From the NCBI GenBank assembly GCA_004195335.1, contig SDWK01000206.1, forward strand, positions 1 to 6,793: 6,793 nucleotides of DNA. The letters are read 5' to 3'. Under the pieces are notes generated by a model. That model was not told the DNA's origin. It searched no databases and saw only the letters and a list, made by a program, of their open reading frames with translations. Position numbers and translations under genes: made by a program. Below are positions 1 to 6,552 of this stretch, one piece after another. The DNA is from Shewanella sp. (GTDB lineage: Bacteria; Pseudomonadota; Gammaproteobacteria; Enterobacterales; Shewanellaceae). Within the stretch, counting starts at the first letter, position 1. Each line of letters begins with the position of its first letter.

Positions 1-60
1 CCCTTGATCAGAGATCTGTTAGAGAAACGTCAGCAACTTTTGTTACTTGATAGTGAATAG
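1..60 (+). CDS. C-terminal end of an unidentified protein (5' truncated)
   Basis: Frame 1 is open from the window edge to a TAG at 58-60 and reads PLIRDLLEKRQQLLLLDSE. The stretch looks like a charged, leucine-rich amphipathic helix, a common kind of C-terminus. The other two plus-strand frames meet stops by position 6 and position 48 and read less like protein. The stop codon is also the first three bases of a heptamer tandem repeat, so the coding region ends exactly where the repeat begins. If real, the gene is convergent with the czc operon. Nineteen residues are too few to name a family. Whether it is coding at all is inferred from composition and position. Confidence 0.45.
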   Translation, partial: PLIRDLLEKRQQLLLLDSE

Positions 61-89
61 TGTTTAGTGTTTAGTGTTTAGTGTTTAGT
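58..89. repeat. Heptamer tandem repeat (TAGTGTT), about 4.6 copies
   Basis: Four perfect copies of TAGTGTT lie head to tail at 58-64, 65-71, 72-78 and 79-85, followed by a partial TAGT at 86-89. A diverged copy, TAGTGAA, sits just before them at 51-57 inside the putative coding end. The first perfect copy supplies the TAG stop codon of the plus-strand reading frame. Short tandem arrays of this kind can change copy number by replication slippage. Here, gain or loss of whole units after the stop would not alter the protein. Confidence 0.9.
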
Positions 90-108
90 TAAAAAATCAG
101 GTTTTTTA
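90..108 (+). terminator. Weak A/T stem-loop, possible terminator of the left-edge gene
   Basis: A seven-base inverted repeat, TAAAAAA at 90-96 and TTTTTTA at 102-108, encloses the loop TCAGG, and more T residues follow at 109-113 with one A. It lies about 30 bases after the plus-strand stop codon. The stem is entirely A/T, so it lacks the GC-rich base of a typical Rho-independent terminator. It resembles the bidirectional A-stem/U-tract arrangement sometimes seen between convergent genes. The inverted repeat is seen directly; the terminator role is a weak inference. Confidence 0.3.
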
Positions 109-210
109 TTTAGACTCAGGAAAGCTTAAGCTTAATTTAAGTATGATCGAGTAAACTTTCTCTCGTCGGGATTTCAGGCGAAAGACTGATGAGTTAGCAT
201 GCTCTTGGGA

Positions 211-262
211 GTAAATTCCCCCATCTTGATCTGTTTGTTTCCTTGAGTATGCTGGCTATTCC
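211..262. repeat. Dispersed repeat, copy A (shortened)
   Basis: This copy begins GTAAATTCC, contains CTTGATCTG in its middle, and ends with TATGCTGGCTATTCC. Its last 23 bases (240-262) are identical to 346-368 in copy B. Compared with B and C it lacks about 16 bases in the middle, including the TTTAAAATCAG segment. It is followed at 265-286 by an imperfect hairpin, TTCTTGCA against TGCAAAGAA around an A-run, with one bulged base. Confidence 0.8.
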
Positions 263-300
263 CTTTCTTGCAAAAAATGCAAAGAACTAGTCCCAAAAAA

Positions 301-368
301 GTAAATTCCACCTCTATGCTTGATCTGCCTCTGGTTTAAAATCAGTCCTTGAGTATGCTGGCTATTCC
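301..368. repeat. Dispersed repeat, copy B (full length)
   Basis: This is a 68-base copy starting GTAAATTCCACCTCTATGC and ending TATGCTGGCTATTCC. It matches copy C over its full length with about six mismatches and one inserted base, and starts 142 bases before it. Its 3' end shares 23 identical bases with copy A. There is no reading frame through it, and no terminal inverted repeats or target duplications that would make it a recognisable insertion sequence. Confidence 0.85.
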
Positions 369-394
369 TTCAAAGAAGGTCCGAGGATTAAGAT

Positions 395-430
395 TAGTTC
401 CTAGGAACTAGAACCTCAAATCTCGCCCCT
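395..430. repeat. CTAG palindrome block, copy 1
   Basis: Positions 395-410 read TAGTTCCTAGGAACTA, a perfect 16-base palindrome. It is followed by GAACCTCAAATCTCG at 411-425 and a C-rich tail. The same palindrome-plus-tail order returns at 504-540 and 551-580. The symmetry would allow a hairpin in either transcript or binding of a dimeric protein; neither can be shown from sequence alone. Confidence 0.85.
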
Positions 431-442
431 CAAACCTTTTCA

Positions 443-511
443 GTAAACTCCACGTCTATGCTTGATCTGCTCCTGATTTAAAATCAGTCCTTGGGTATGC
501 TGGCTAGTTCC
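443..511. repeat. Dispersed repeat, copy C (full length)
   Basis: This 69-base copy starts GTAAACTCCACGTCTATGC and ends GGTATGCTGGCTAGTTCC. Within it CTGATTT and AAATCAG (about 472-486) form a near-perfect inverted repeat around one A; in copy B the left arm is changed by one base. Its end runs directly into the second CTAG palindrome block, with the bases of GCTAGTTCC shared by both, so the two repeat types abut without a spacer. A lone GTAAATTCC at 545-553 may be the remnant of a fourth copy. Confidence 0.85.
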
Positions 512-540
512 TAGGATCTAGAACCTCGCATCTCGCACCT
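504..540. repeat. CTAG palindrome block, copy 2
   Basis: Positions 504-521 read CTAGTTCCTAGGATCTAG, an 18-base palindrome with one mismatched pair. The tail, GAACCTCGCATCTCG at 521-535, differs from copy 1 at two positions and starts 110 bases after it. Three CTAG tetramers fall within 18 bases. Confidence 0.85.
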
Positions 541-550
541 CTCCGTAAAT

Positions 551-580
551 TCCTAGGCTCTAGGACCTCAAATCTCGAAC
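551..580. repeat. CTAG palindrome block, copy 3 (diverged)
   Basis: TCCTAG at 551-556 and CTAGGA at 560-565 are inverted around GCT. They are followed by GGACCTCAAATCTCG ending at 577, which differs from the copy 1 tail at a single base. The palindrome arms are shorter than in copies 1 and 2, and the unit begins within the GTAAATTCC word of the other repeat family. Confidence 0.75.
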
Positions 581-593
581 CTTAGGGCGTATT

Positions 594-614
594 AGCGGGA
601 GACAGGCTCCCACT
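594..614 (-). terminator. GC-rich hairpin after czcA, possible operon 3' end
   Basis: Read on the minus strand, AGTGGGAG (614-607) pairs with CTCCCGCT (601-594) around the loop CCTGT. This gives an eight-pair stem with one G-U wobble. On the plus strand the same position is a C-A mismatch, so the hairpin is more stable in the czc transcript. It begins 30 bases after the czcA stop codon. No U-run follows (AATACGCCC comes next), so it does not fit a standard Rho-independent terminator. It may instead stabilise the 3' end of the mRNA or act with Rho. Confidence 0.4.
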
Positions 615-644
615 ATTGAACTTAGATTACCTAGTTGCCTAACC

Positions 645-3600
645 CTAGCTCCTGGCACCTACTTCCTTCTTACTAAACCGATACACCAGCAGATAGAGCA
701 CCGGCAAGATGACCAGAGTCAGCAGCGTTGAGGAGACGATGCCGCCAATCACCACAGTGGCAAGCGGACGCTGTACCTCAGCACCAGTGCCGACATTCAA
801 TGCCATGGGGACAAATCCAAGACTCGCCACCAGTGCGGTCATGAGTACCGGACGAAGACGCTGACTCGCGCCTTGCTTGATAGCCTCAAGCAGCTCTAGC
901 CCTTGCTGTTTGAGCTCCTTGATAAAGCTCAGCATCACCACACCGTTTAGCACGGCAATACCCGACAGAGCGATAAAGCCGATCGCCGCCGATATAGACA
1001 GTGGCATATCTCTTAGCACCAGCGCCAAGACGCCGCCAGTCAATGCCAGCGGTACGCCACTGAAGATGATCAACGAGTCCCTAATTGAGCCAAAGGCGCT
1101 ATACAGCAAGCCAAGGATAAGTAGCAGAGTCAACGGGACTAAGATCATTAAGCGATTCGATGCCGACTCTAACTGCTCAAAAGTGCCTCCATACTCACTC
1201 CAATAACCACTGGGTAGCTTAAGTTCACTCCCCATCAACGCCTTAGTGTCCTTAATAAAGGATCCCAGATCCCGACCTTCGACATTCGCGGTCACCACCA
1301 CATGACGTTTACCGCTTTGACGATTGATCTGATTGGGTCCTACCTTGAACTTAATCTCGGCCACCTCTCCAAGGGGGACATAACTGAGATCCGGATTGAG
1401 CTCTGTCGGCAAGGCGATAGGCAAGCGCTCAAGCGCTCTGAGATCTTGGCTGATGTTATCATTCATACGCACCACGAGTTTAAAGCGGCGATCTCCCTCA
1501 TAGATGAGACCGACAGGTACGCCAGAGACTGCAGTTTGCAGCGCCTGCTGCACATCGACGATGGTGAGGCCCAGCAAGGCTAAGTGATCCCGATTCGGTT
1601 CGATGGACAAGGTTGGTAAACCAGACATCTGCTCGACACGAACATCTTTAGCACCATCGAGCTTATGGAACAGGGCCTCGGCGCGGTCACCCGCAGCTTT
1701 AAGGATATCGAGATCGTCACCATAAATTCGCAAGGCGACATCTGCACGTACCCCGGCAATCAACTCGTTGAAGCGCATCTCGATAGGCTGGGTAAATTCA
1801 TAATTATTACCGGGGACCTGCTCAACATGTTTTCTTAGTTCATCGATAAACTGATCTTTACTCTTGGTCGGATCGGCCCACTGATCGCGAGACTTAATGA
1901 TCAAGATGGTATCGGCAACACTTGGCGGCATGGGATCGGTGGCCACCTCAGGAGTACCAATTTTCGAGAACACATGTTCGACTTCATCAAGCTCACCAAT
2001 GACCAATTCAAGTTTCTTCTGCATCTCGGTTGACTGTTCGAGGCCGGTACCTGTAATGCGCATAGCGTGCATTGCAATATCGCCTTCATCGAGTTTAGGC
2101 AGAAATTCAGAGCCTAAGCGACTGAGTTGATAGCTGGTGACCATCATCAAGGCTATCGCGGTGACGACTATAATGGCGGGGCGTTTAAGAGAGAAGAACA
2201 GCACTGGTTCATAGACGCTACGCGCTTTAGCCATCAGGAAGTTTTCTTTCTCGTTAACTTTACCCTTAACAAAGATCGCAATAGCGGCAGGCACGAAGGT
2301 AACCGAGAGGATAAGTGCACCGATAAGCGCAGCAACCACGGTAAATGCCATTGGATGGAACATCTTACCTTCGACGCCACTGAGTGCAAAGATAGGCAGG
2401 TAGACCAGCATGATGATCAGCACACCAAATACCGCCGGGCGGAACACCTCTTTTGTAGCCTCGAACACCACCTTGAGACGCTCCTCGAGTGAGAGCAATC
2501 GTCCAAATTGATGTTGGGCCATGCCGAGGCGACGCAGGGCGTTCTCAACGATGATCACCGCACCATCGACGATTATGCCAAAGTCGATGGCACCAAGGCT
2601 CATTAAATTACCTGAGACGCGGTTAGCCGTCATACCTGTAATGGCAAACAACATACTGAGCGGAATAACCAGCGCTGCAATAAGCGCTGCGCGAAAGTTT
2701 CCCAGCAAGGCAAACAACACCACAATAACCAGTACGGCACCTTCGAACAGGTTTTTCTGCACGGTGGCGATGGCCTTGTCGACTAACCCCGTTCTGTCAT
2801 ATACCGCTTCAGCCACGATGCCTTCAGGCAGGCTGGCATTAACCAGCCTTAGTCTGTCACCCACCTCTTTAGCGACAACGCGACTATTTTCTCCTAAAAG
2901 CATAAAGGCGGTGCCCAGCACCGTCTCTTCACCATCTTGAGTCGCTGCGCCGGTTCTGAGTTGCTTACCATAGAACACCTCGGCCACATCGCCGATACGG
3001 ACCGGCGCATCATCTCGCTTAGTCACGACAACTTGGCGGATCTCCTGCAGATCTTTAAGCTGTCCCGGTGAGCGAACTAACCATTGCTCACCATTTCTCT
3101 CTATGTAACCGGCACCAGCGTTACGGTTGTTACGCTCGAGCGCCGTGATCACATCATCGATAGTGACCTTAAACGCCAGTAACTTGCCGGGATCCGGTGC
3201 CACCTGATATTCCCGCTCGAAACCGCCCAAGCTGTTGATCTCGGTAACACCGGGCACCTTGACCAGTTGAGGACGGATGATCCAGTCCTGAATGGTACGC
3301 AGATCTTCGGCATTATAAGGAGTGCCATCCTCTTTCAATGCACCATCGAGGGCACGAATTGAGTAGGTAAACACTTCACCGAGTCCACTACTGACAGGGC
3401 CCAGCGCGGGTTCAGCTTCCACAGGCAGCTCACCACGAATGCCCTGAAGTCGCTCGGCGATCTGCTGCCTTGCCCAGTAGATGTCTGTGCCTTCATCGAA
3501 AATCACTGTCACTTGAGACAGGCCATAACGTGAGATGGAGCGGGTATGATCCAAGTTAGGTATCCCCGCCATGGCATTTTCAATCACATAAGTGAGTCTC

Positions 3601-3785
3601 TGCTCAGACTCGAGTGGAGAGTAGCCTGCAATCGCAGTGTTTATCTGCACCTGTACATTGGTGATGTCGGGTACGGCATCGATAGGCAACTTTAACGTGT
3701 TGTAGACACCCAATAGCGCGATGAGTAGGGTCATCGCCAGCACCAGTAACCGTCGCTTTAACGCGAAGGAGATAATTGTATCCAT
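645..3785 (-). CDS. czcA: CzcA-type heavy-metal RND efflux pump, inner membrane
   Basis: This is the proton-driven pump of a tripartite efflux system, exporting divalent cations from periplasm or cytoplasm through the adaptor and outer channel. At 1046 residues it is full length for the HME-RND family. The layout is canonical: TM1 about 10-30, a large periplasmic loop, TM2-TM6 about 345-503, TM7 about 534-552, a second periplasmic loop, and TM8-TM12 about 876-1034. TM4 holds DFGIIVDGAVIIVEN at 401-415, with D401, D407 and E414 matching the proton-relay residues D402, D408 and E415 known in Cupriavidus CzcA. The stretches VATDPMPPSVADT (614-626) and TQPIEMRFNELIAGVRADV (665-683) are CzcA-like rather than CusA-like, favouring Zn/Co/Cd/Ni over Cu/Ag; the exact metal cannot be read. 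The ATG start has TAGGAG nine bases upstream, overlapping the czcB stop. No frameshift or missing motif was seen. Confidence 0.95.
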   Translation of the reverse strand: MDTIISFALKRRLLVLAMTLLIALLGVYNTLKLPIDAVPDITNVQVQINTAIAGYSPLESEQRLTYVIENAMAGIPNLDHTRSISRYGLSQVTVIFDEGTDIYWARQQIAERLQGIRGELPVEAEPALGPVSSGLGEVFTYSIRALDGALKEDGTPYNAEDLRTIQDWIIRPQLVKVPGVTEINSLGGFEREYQVAPDPGKLLAFKVTIDDVITALERNNRNAGAGYIERNGEQWLVRSPGQLKDLQEIRQVVVTKRDDAPVRIGDVAEVFYGKQLRTGAATQDGEETVLGTAFMLLGENSRVVAKEVGDRLRLVNASLPEGIVAEAVYDRTGLVDKAIATVQKNLFEGAVLVIVVLFALLGNFRAALIAALVIPLSMLFAITGMTANRVSGNLMSLGAIDFGIIVDGAVIIVENALRRLGMAQHQFGRLLSLEERLKVVFEATKEVFRPAVFGVLIIMLVYLPIFALSGVEGKMFHPMAFTVVAALIGALILSVTFVPAAIAIFVKGKVNEKENFLMAKARSVYEPVLFFSLKRPAIIVVTAIALMMVTSYQLSRLGSEFLPKLDEGDIAMHAMRITGTGLEQSTEMQKKLELVIGELDEVEHVFSKIGTPEVATDPMPPSVADTILIIKSRDQWADPTKSKDQFIDELRKHVEQVPGNNYEFTQPIEMRFNELIAGVRADVALRIYGDDLDILKAAGDRAEALFHKLDGAKDVRVEQMSGLPTLSIEPNRDHLALLGLTIVDVQQALQTAVSGVPVGLIYEGDRRFKLVVRMNDNISQDLRALERLPIALPTELNPDLSYVPLGEVAEIKFKVGPNQINRQSGKRHVVVTANVEGRDLGSFIKDTKALMGSELKLPSGYWSEYGGTFEQLESASNRLMILVPLTLLLILGLLYSAFGSIRDSLIIFSGVPLALTGGVLALVLRDMPLSISAAIGFIALSGIAVLNGVVMLSFIKELKQQGLELLEAIKQGASQRLRPVLMTALVASLGFVPMALNVGTGAEVQRPLATVVIGGIVSSTLLTLVILPVLYLLVYRFSKKEVGARS

Positions 3786-3794
3786 AATAATTGG

Positions 3795-3800
3795 CTCCTA
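3795..3800 (-). promoter_or_regulatory. Ribosome binding site of czcA, overlapping the czcB stop
   Basis: TAGGAG runs from 3800 to 3795 on the minus strand, nine bases before the czcA ATG. Its first three bases are the TAG stop codon of czcB. A ribosome finishing czcB would therefore sit on the czcA initiation site, which favours translational coupling of adaptor and pump. It also fixes the czcA start. Confidence 0.75.
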
Positions 3801-5090
3801 GTGCACGTGTTTAGCGGCATTTTTCATGATATCCGCTTTTAATAAGTAACTATTTTCAGTGACATATTCACTATCACTATCCAGTCCTGCTAACACTTCG
3901 ACATACACACCATCGCTCTCGCCAAGTTTCAGCATACGCACCTCGAAGGTGTTGCCATGCTTTACAAATACAGCGGGATTTTCCATAAAGGTTTGCAGCG
4001 AATCGACGCGTACCGCTAAAGGCACCTGCTTAGTACGCGTCTCAATATCGGCCTGAATGTGCATGCCAGGTCGCCAGTGTCCATGCTCGTTGTTGATCAC
4101 GGCGCGCACTCGGGCGATATGACCCCCTGTCATGGTTGGCGCGATGTAACTGATGGTACTGCGGGCTGAAGTGCTAACATTTTCGGCACCGTGACTGGCT
4201 TCTTTGTGATCATCACCTATGGTTACAGGCTGACCCAGAGACAGTTTATCTATGCTCTTGGGGAAGGCTGAGAGATCTATCCAGACACTCGACAGGTCGC
4301 TGATCTTGACTAAGGCGCGATTAAAGGTGTTGTCACCCAGACTCAACAGCTGCTCGGTGATCTGACCGCTGGCCGGGCTCTTGACCTGATAAGCTTGCAG
4401 CGTGCTAGAGTTGCGCACGGTTGCGATGACTTGTCCCTTTTCAACTGAGTCGCCAATGCTGACATGAAGCCGTTCGATTACCCCGGCGTAAGGCGCATTA
4501 ACACTGAACTGCTTATCGGCAATAGGGGCGACGATACCAAACAGAGTGTCAACGAAGGTGAGCTGCTTACTGCCTGTTTTCTGAGTTTGAATCCCAGAAA
4601 GTTTCAGTAATCGATCGTTGATCTCAGTCCGACCAGTGTAATTTTCATAGTGCCAATCGAAGGACTCCTCCTTAAAGCTGGCATGAACCTCCACCTCGAA
4701 AGAGTGCGGCTCAGCGACGCTCTGCTCACTCACAAGATAATCTTCTTCACTGATAAAGCTTATTTTGTCTGTTTTGCCACCGAGGCGGTTAAGCAATAGC
4801 TCAAGTTTTATCTCACTTGGGTCAAGCTTCTCGCCCTTATGATAAGCATAAATACGCATCTCGGGCGGGATCCCCGACTCGACCATAGTGATCTCGACTT
4901 CAAACTCACCGCGGTGCAGCAATCTACCCCCATGTGGCCCCTCGGGAGCGTGTTCCTCCTTCTCTTCATGGCCGTGATCGTCACTGGCCCAGGCTAAGTT
5001 TCCCGGCAACAGAGTGGAAAATCCTATAGCCGATAATGTGATAGCTGCAGCCATGAGTGCAGATGAAATTCGATTCAGTTTACGATTCAT
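3798..5090 (-). CDS. czcB: CzcB-type periplasmic adaptor (membrane fusion protein)
   Basis: This adaptor links the RND pump to the outer-membrane channel. A signal peptide occupies about residues 1-35, with likely cleavage after AWA. A His/Glu-rich segment (HGHEEKEEH, 39-47) and the GPHGGRLL motif (51-58) follow, opening an N-terminal domain to about 150 that is typical of metal adaptors. The two lipoyl half-motifs are at about 197-227 (NAPYAGVIERLHVSIGDSVE) and 236-265 (KSPASGQITEQLLSLGDN). Only about eight residues separate them, so the usual alpha-helical hairpin is absent. A beta-barrel (about 267-350), with a His-containing loop at 295-308, and a membrane-proximal domain to about 420 follow; the C-terminus is KHVH. 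At 430 residues it is within the family range. The ATG overlaps the czcC stop by one base and has GGAG eight bases upstream. The histidines may bind metal in the periplasm. Confidence 0.93.
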   Translation of the reverse strand: MNRKLNRISSALMAAAITLSAIGFSTLLPGNLAWASDDHGHEEKEEHAPEGPHGGRLLHRGEFEVEITMVESGIPPEMRIYAYHKGEKLDPSEIKLELLLNRLGGKTDKISFISEEDYLVSEQSVAEPHSFEVEVHASFKEESFDWHYENYTGRTEINDRLLKLSGIQTQKTGSKQLTFVDTLFGIVAPIADKQFSVNAPYAGVIERLHVSIGDSVEKGQVIATVRNSSTLQAYQVKSPASGQITEQLLSLGDNTFNRALVKISDLSSVWIDLSAFPKSIDKLSLGQPVTIGDDHKEASHGAENVSTSARSTISYIAPTMTGGHIARVRAVINNEHGHWRPGMHIQADIETRTKQVPLAVRVDSLQTFMENPAVFVKHGNTFEVRMLKLGESDGVYVEVLAGLDSDSEYVTENSYLLKADIMKNAAKHVH

Positions 5091-6436
5091 TATTTATTCT
5101 CCGGTGCCACAAATTGCGTCATGTTTGAATGAGCATTTGAGCTAAAGGTTAAGTCTGTGGCAGTCATAGATTGTCCGGTGATGCGCTCGAGTTCGAGCCT
5201 TTGTTGATAGACAGCCACTTTGGCTTCGATAAGATCCCGCTCTATGGCAAACAGTTCAGATTGGGCATCGACCAGCTGTAGCACATTGGCTTGGCCCGTT
5301 TGATAGGCACCTTGAGTGTCTTCGAGTAACCGTTGAGCTAAAGGCAAAACTTGCTGCTTAATGCGGCTTGCTTGCCGGGCGTTATTGACCATGGCCTGAT
5401 GGATCTCCATCAATGACAGCTTAAGCTGACCGCGGGCCAATTTTTGCTGCTCCATCGCCCTGTCTTCACTGGCTTTAGCGGCCAATATATTGCCTTGATT
5501 CGGGTTAGAGAGAGGAATTGGCATAGAGAAGTTGAACATCAAGGCGCTATCATCGAAACCGTCATAGCTTCGAACCCCCATCCCCAATGTCACATCATAT
5601 TGCGCCTTAGACTCCTCCATACGGCGCTTGGCGTACATCAAACGCTCGACGCTTAGTAGCTGCAGATATTGAGGAGCCGTTTCGACAGCGTTGAGCACGC
5701 TCGCCGCCGTGGGGAGCGTCGATGACAACTCGAGATTACCAAGGGCTGCAGTGAAATGAGGCTCACTCGACCACATGGCCGCTAAACGCAGTCGGGCAAG
5801 TCTTGTCTCGCCATCGAGCTGATCTTTTACCGCCATCGTTCGAGACAGGCGTAGGGCCATCTTAGTCACATCGGCTTGAATCACCGCCCCGGCATTCGCG
5901 CGAGATTCAATCGCCTTCAAAGCGGTCTGCTCAACTAAAATACGCCTTTCGCTCCAGTCTTGCAGGGCGTGCAGGCGCAGTAGTTGGTAGTAACGCCCTG
6001 TGGCCTCGGCCAAGATATCCAGACGCAATATCTCATATTCACTTAGCTTTTGACGCTCTGTGGCTTGAGCCACATCGACTCGACGCTGACGTTTATCACC
6101 CAGCTCGATAAGTTGGCTTAATGCCAGCGTGATCTCGGCATTATCGATGCCTTGCCTCTCACCCGTACCCAGCACATTTTCGACTTCGACCGAAAACTCA
6201 GGGTTGGGCGTGATCCCAGCCTGTAAGGTTAGGGCCTCACTGACTCTTATGTCATAGGGAAAGGTTTGCAGTTGAACATTGTTTAACAAGGTTTTTTCCA
6301 GCACCCAAGGCAGATTAATCTCGCCTTGATCTGACTGGGCTACACTTTTGCCTGCAAATAATACAAACACACACAGACTCACGGTGACCAGCGCACGTTG
6401 GCAGGCCACGAGTGTGATCTCTTGATATCTCTTCAC
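5090..6436 (-). CDS. czcC: CzcC-type outer-membrane efflux channel, TolC-like
   Basis: This is the trimeric outer-membrane channel of the efflux complex, of the outer membrane efflux protein (OEP/TolC) family. Residues 1 to about 33 form a signal peptide (hydrophobic core VTVSLCVFVLFAG, cleavage near SVA). The cysteine at 22 is not in a lipobox (VSLC), so the protein is probably not a lipoprotein. The CzcC signature region is present: NPEFSVEVENVLGTGE at 77-92 and LSQLIELGDKRQRR at 106-119. Two helical repeats cover about 40-225 and 243-425, with MPIPLSNPNQGN at 305-316 in the second. At 448 residues it has normal family length. The start is GTG, chosen because GGAG lies nine bases upstream and a full signal peptide follows; the next GTG (codon 10) has no comparable site. 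It is the first gene of the three-gene operon, 136 bases downstream of the His/Cys-rich gene. Confidence 0.93.
   Translation of the reverse strand: MKRYQEITLVACQRALVTVSLCVFVLFAGKSVAQSDQGEINLPWVLEKTLLNNVQLQTFPYDIRVSEALTLQAGITPNPEFSVEVENVLGTGERQGIDNAEITLALSQLIELGDKRQRRVDVAQATERQKLSEYEILRLDILAEATGRYYQLLRLHALQDWSERRILVEQTALKAIESRANAGAVIQADVTKMALRLSRTMAVKDQLDGETRLARLRLAAMWSSEPHFTAALGNLELSSTLPTAASVLNAVETAPQYLQLLSVERLMYAKRRMEESKAQYDVTLGMGVRSYDGFDDSALMFNFSMPIPLSNPNQGNILAAKASEDRAMEQQKLARGQLKLSLMEIHQAMVNNARQASRIKQQVLPLAQRLLEDTQGAYQTGQANVLQLVDAQSELFAIERDLIEAKVAVYQQRLELERITGQSMTATDLTFSSNAHSNMTQFVAPENK
5099..5102 (-). promoter_or_regulatory. Ribosome binding site of czcB within the czcC end
   Basis: GGAG at 5102 to 5099 on the minus strand lies eight bases before the czcB ATG and inside the last codons of czcC. 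The stop and start codons share an A in TAATG. This arrangement supports coupled translation and fixes the czcB start ahead of later in-frame methionines. Confidence 0.75.
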
Positions 6437-6445
6437 GAGAATAAA

Positions 6446-6449
6446 CTCC
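6446..6449 (-). promoter_or_regulatory. Ribosome binding site deciding the GTG start of czcC
   Basis: CGGAG ends nine bases before GTG at 6436-6434 on the minus strand. No in-frame ATG exists before codon 200 of the channel protein, so this site and the signal peptide together identify GTG as the initiation codon. The weaker start codon at the head of the operon may lower channel synthesis relative to the coupled genes. Confidence 0.7.
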
Positions 6450-6552
6450 GGTTATCGCCTGAACACGTGCCGATGCGAGTCACGCCTTATCCAAAATAGA
6501 CAGGGCAACTCACCTCAGCCACAACTTGTGCAGGCAGATTTAATAATGAAAA

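Larger units (their letters stand above)
61..644. other. Repeat-rich non-coding spacer between convergent genes
   Basis: No convincing reading frame was found on either strand between the left-edge gene and the czcA stop; the ATGs seen are soon closed by stops. The stretch holds a heptamer array, an A/T hairpin, a small palindrome (AAGCTTAAGCTT at 122-133), three diverged copies of a repeat of about 68 bases, three copies of a CTAG-centred palindromic block, and a GC-rich hairpin next to the operon end. CTAG occurs ten times between 287 and 648, while I find only about three in the roughly 5.8 kb of operon that follows. The spacer therefore has a different origin or history from the genes. 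Confidence 0.75.

Noticed and set aside
122..133. AAGCTTAAGCTT palindrome as an operator or attachment site
   Set aside because: It is a short doubled hexamer in A/T-rich DNA, with no related copy or adjacent gene start in the window to give it a role.
211..511. CRISPR array
   Set aside because: The repeats are diverged, of unequal length (52-69 bases), and spaced unevenly at 90 and 142 bases. There are only three copies and no cas gene, so this is not a CRISPR array.
1901..2089. A 62-codon minus-strand frame inside czcA
   Set aside because: It is out of frame with the pump, which is intact and fully explains the sequence; it shows no domain or initiation signal of its own.
877..3000. Plus-strand reading frames of 77-139 codons opposite czcA, such as those at 2127-2492 and 2521-2940
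   Set aside because: They lie wholly antisense to a strongly conserved pump gene, have low-complexity or odd composition, and lack clear ribosome binding sites. They are shadows of the pump's codon pattern.
5444..5656. A 70-codon plus-strand frame opposite czcC
   Set aside because: It is antisense to an intact channel gene and shows no independent sign of coding.
6485..6525. Second promoter with TTGTGG and TATTTT spaced 20 bases apart, like MerR-family promoters
   Set aside because: Both hexamers are poor matches and no dyad operator lies in the spacer, so the fit is no better than chance.
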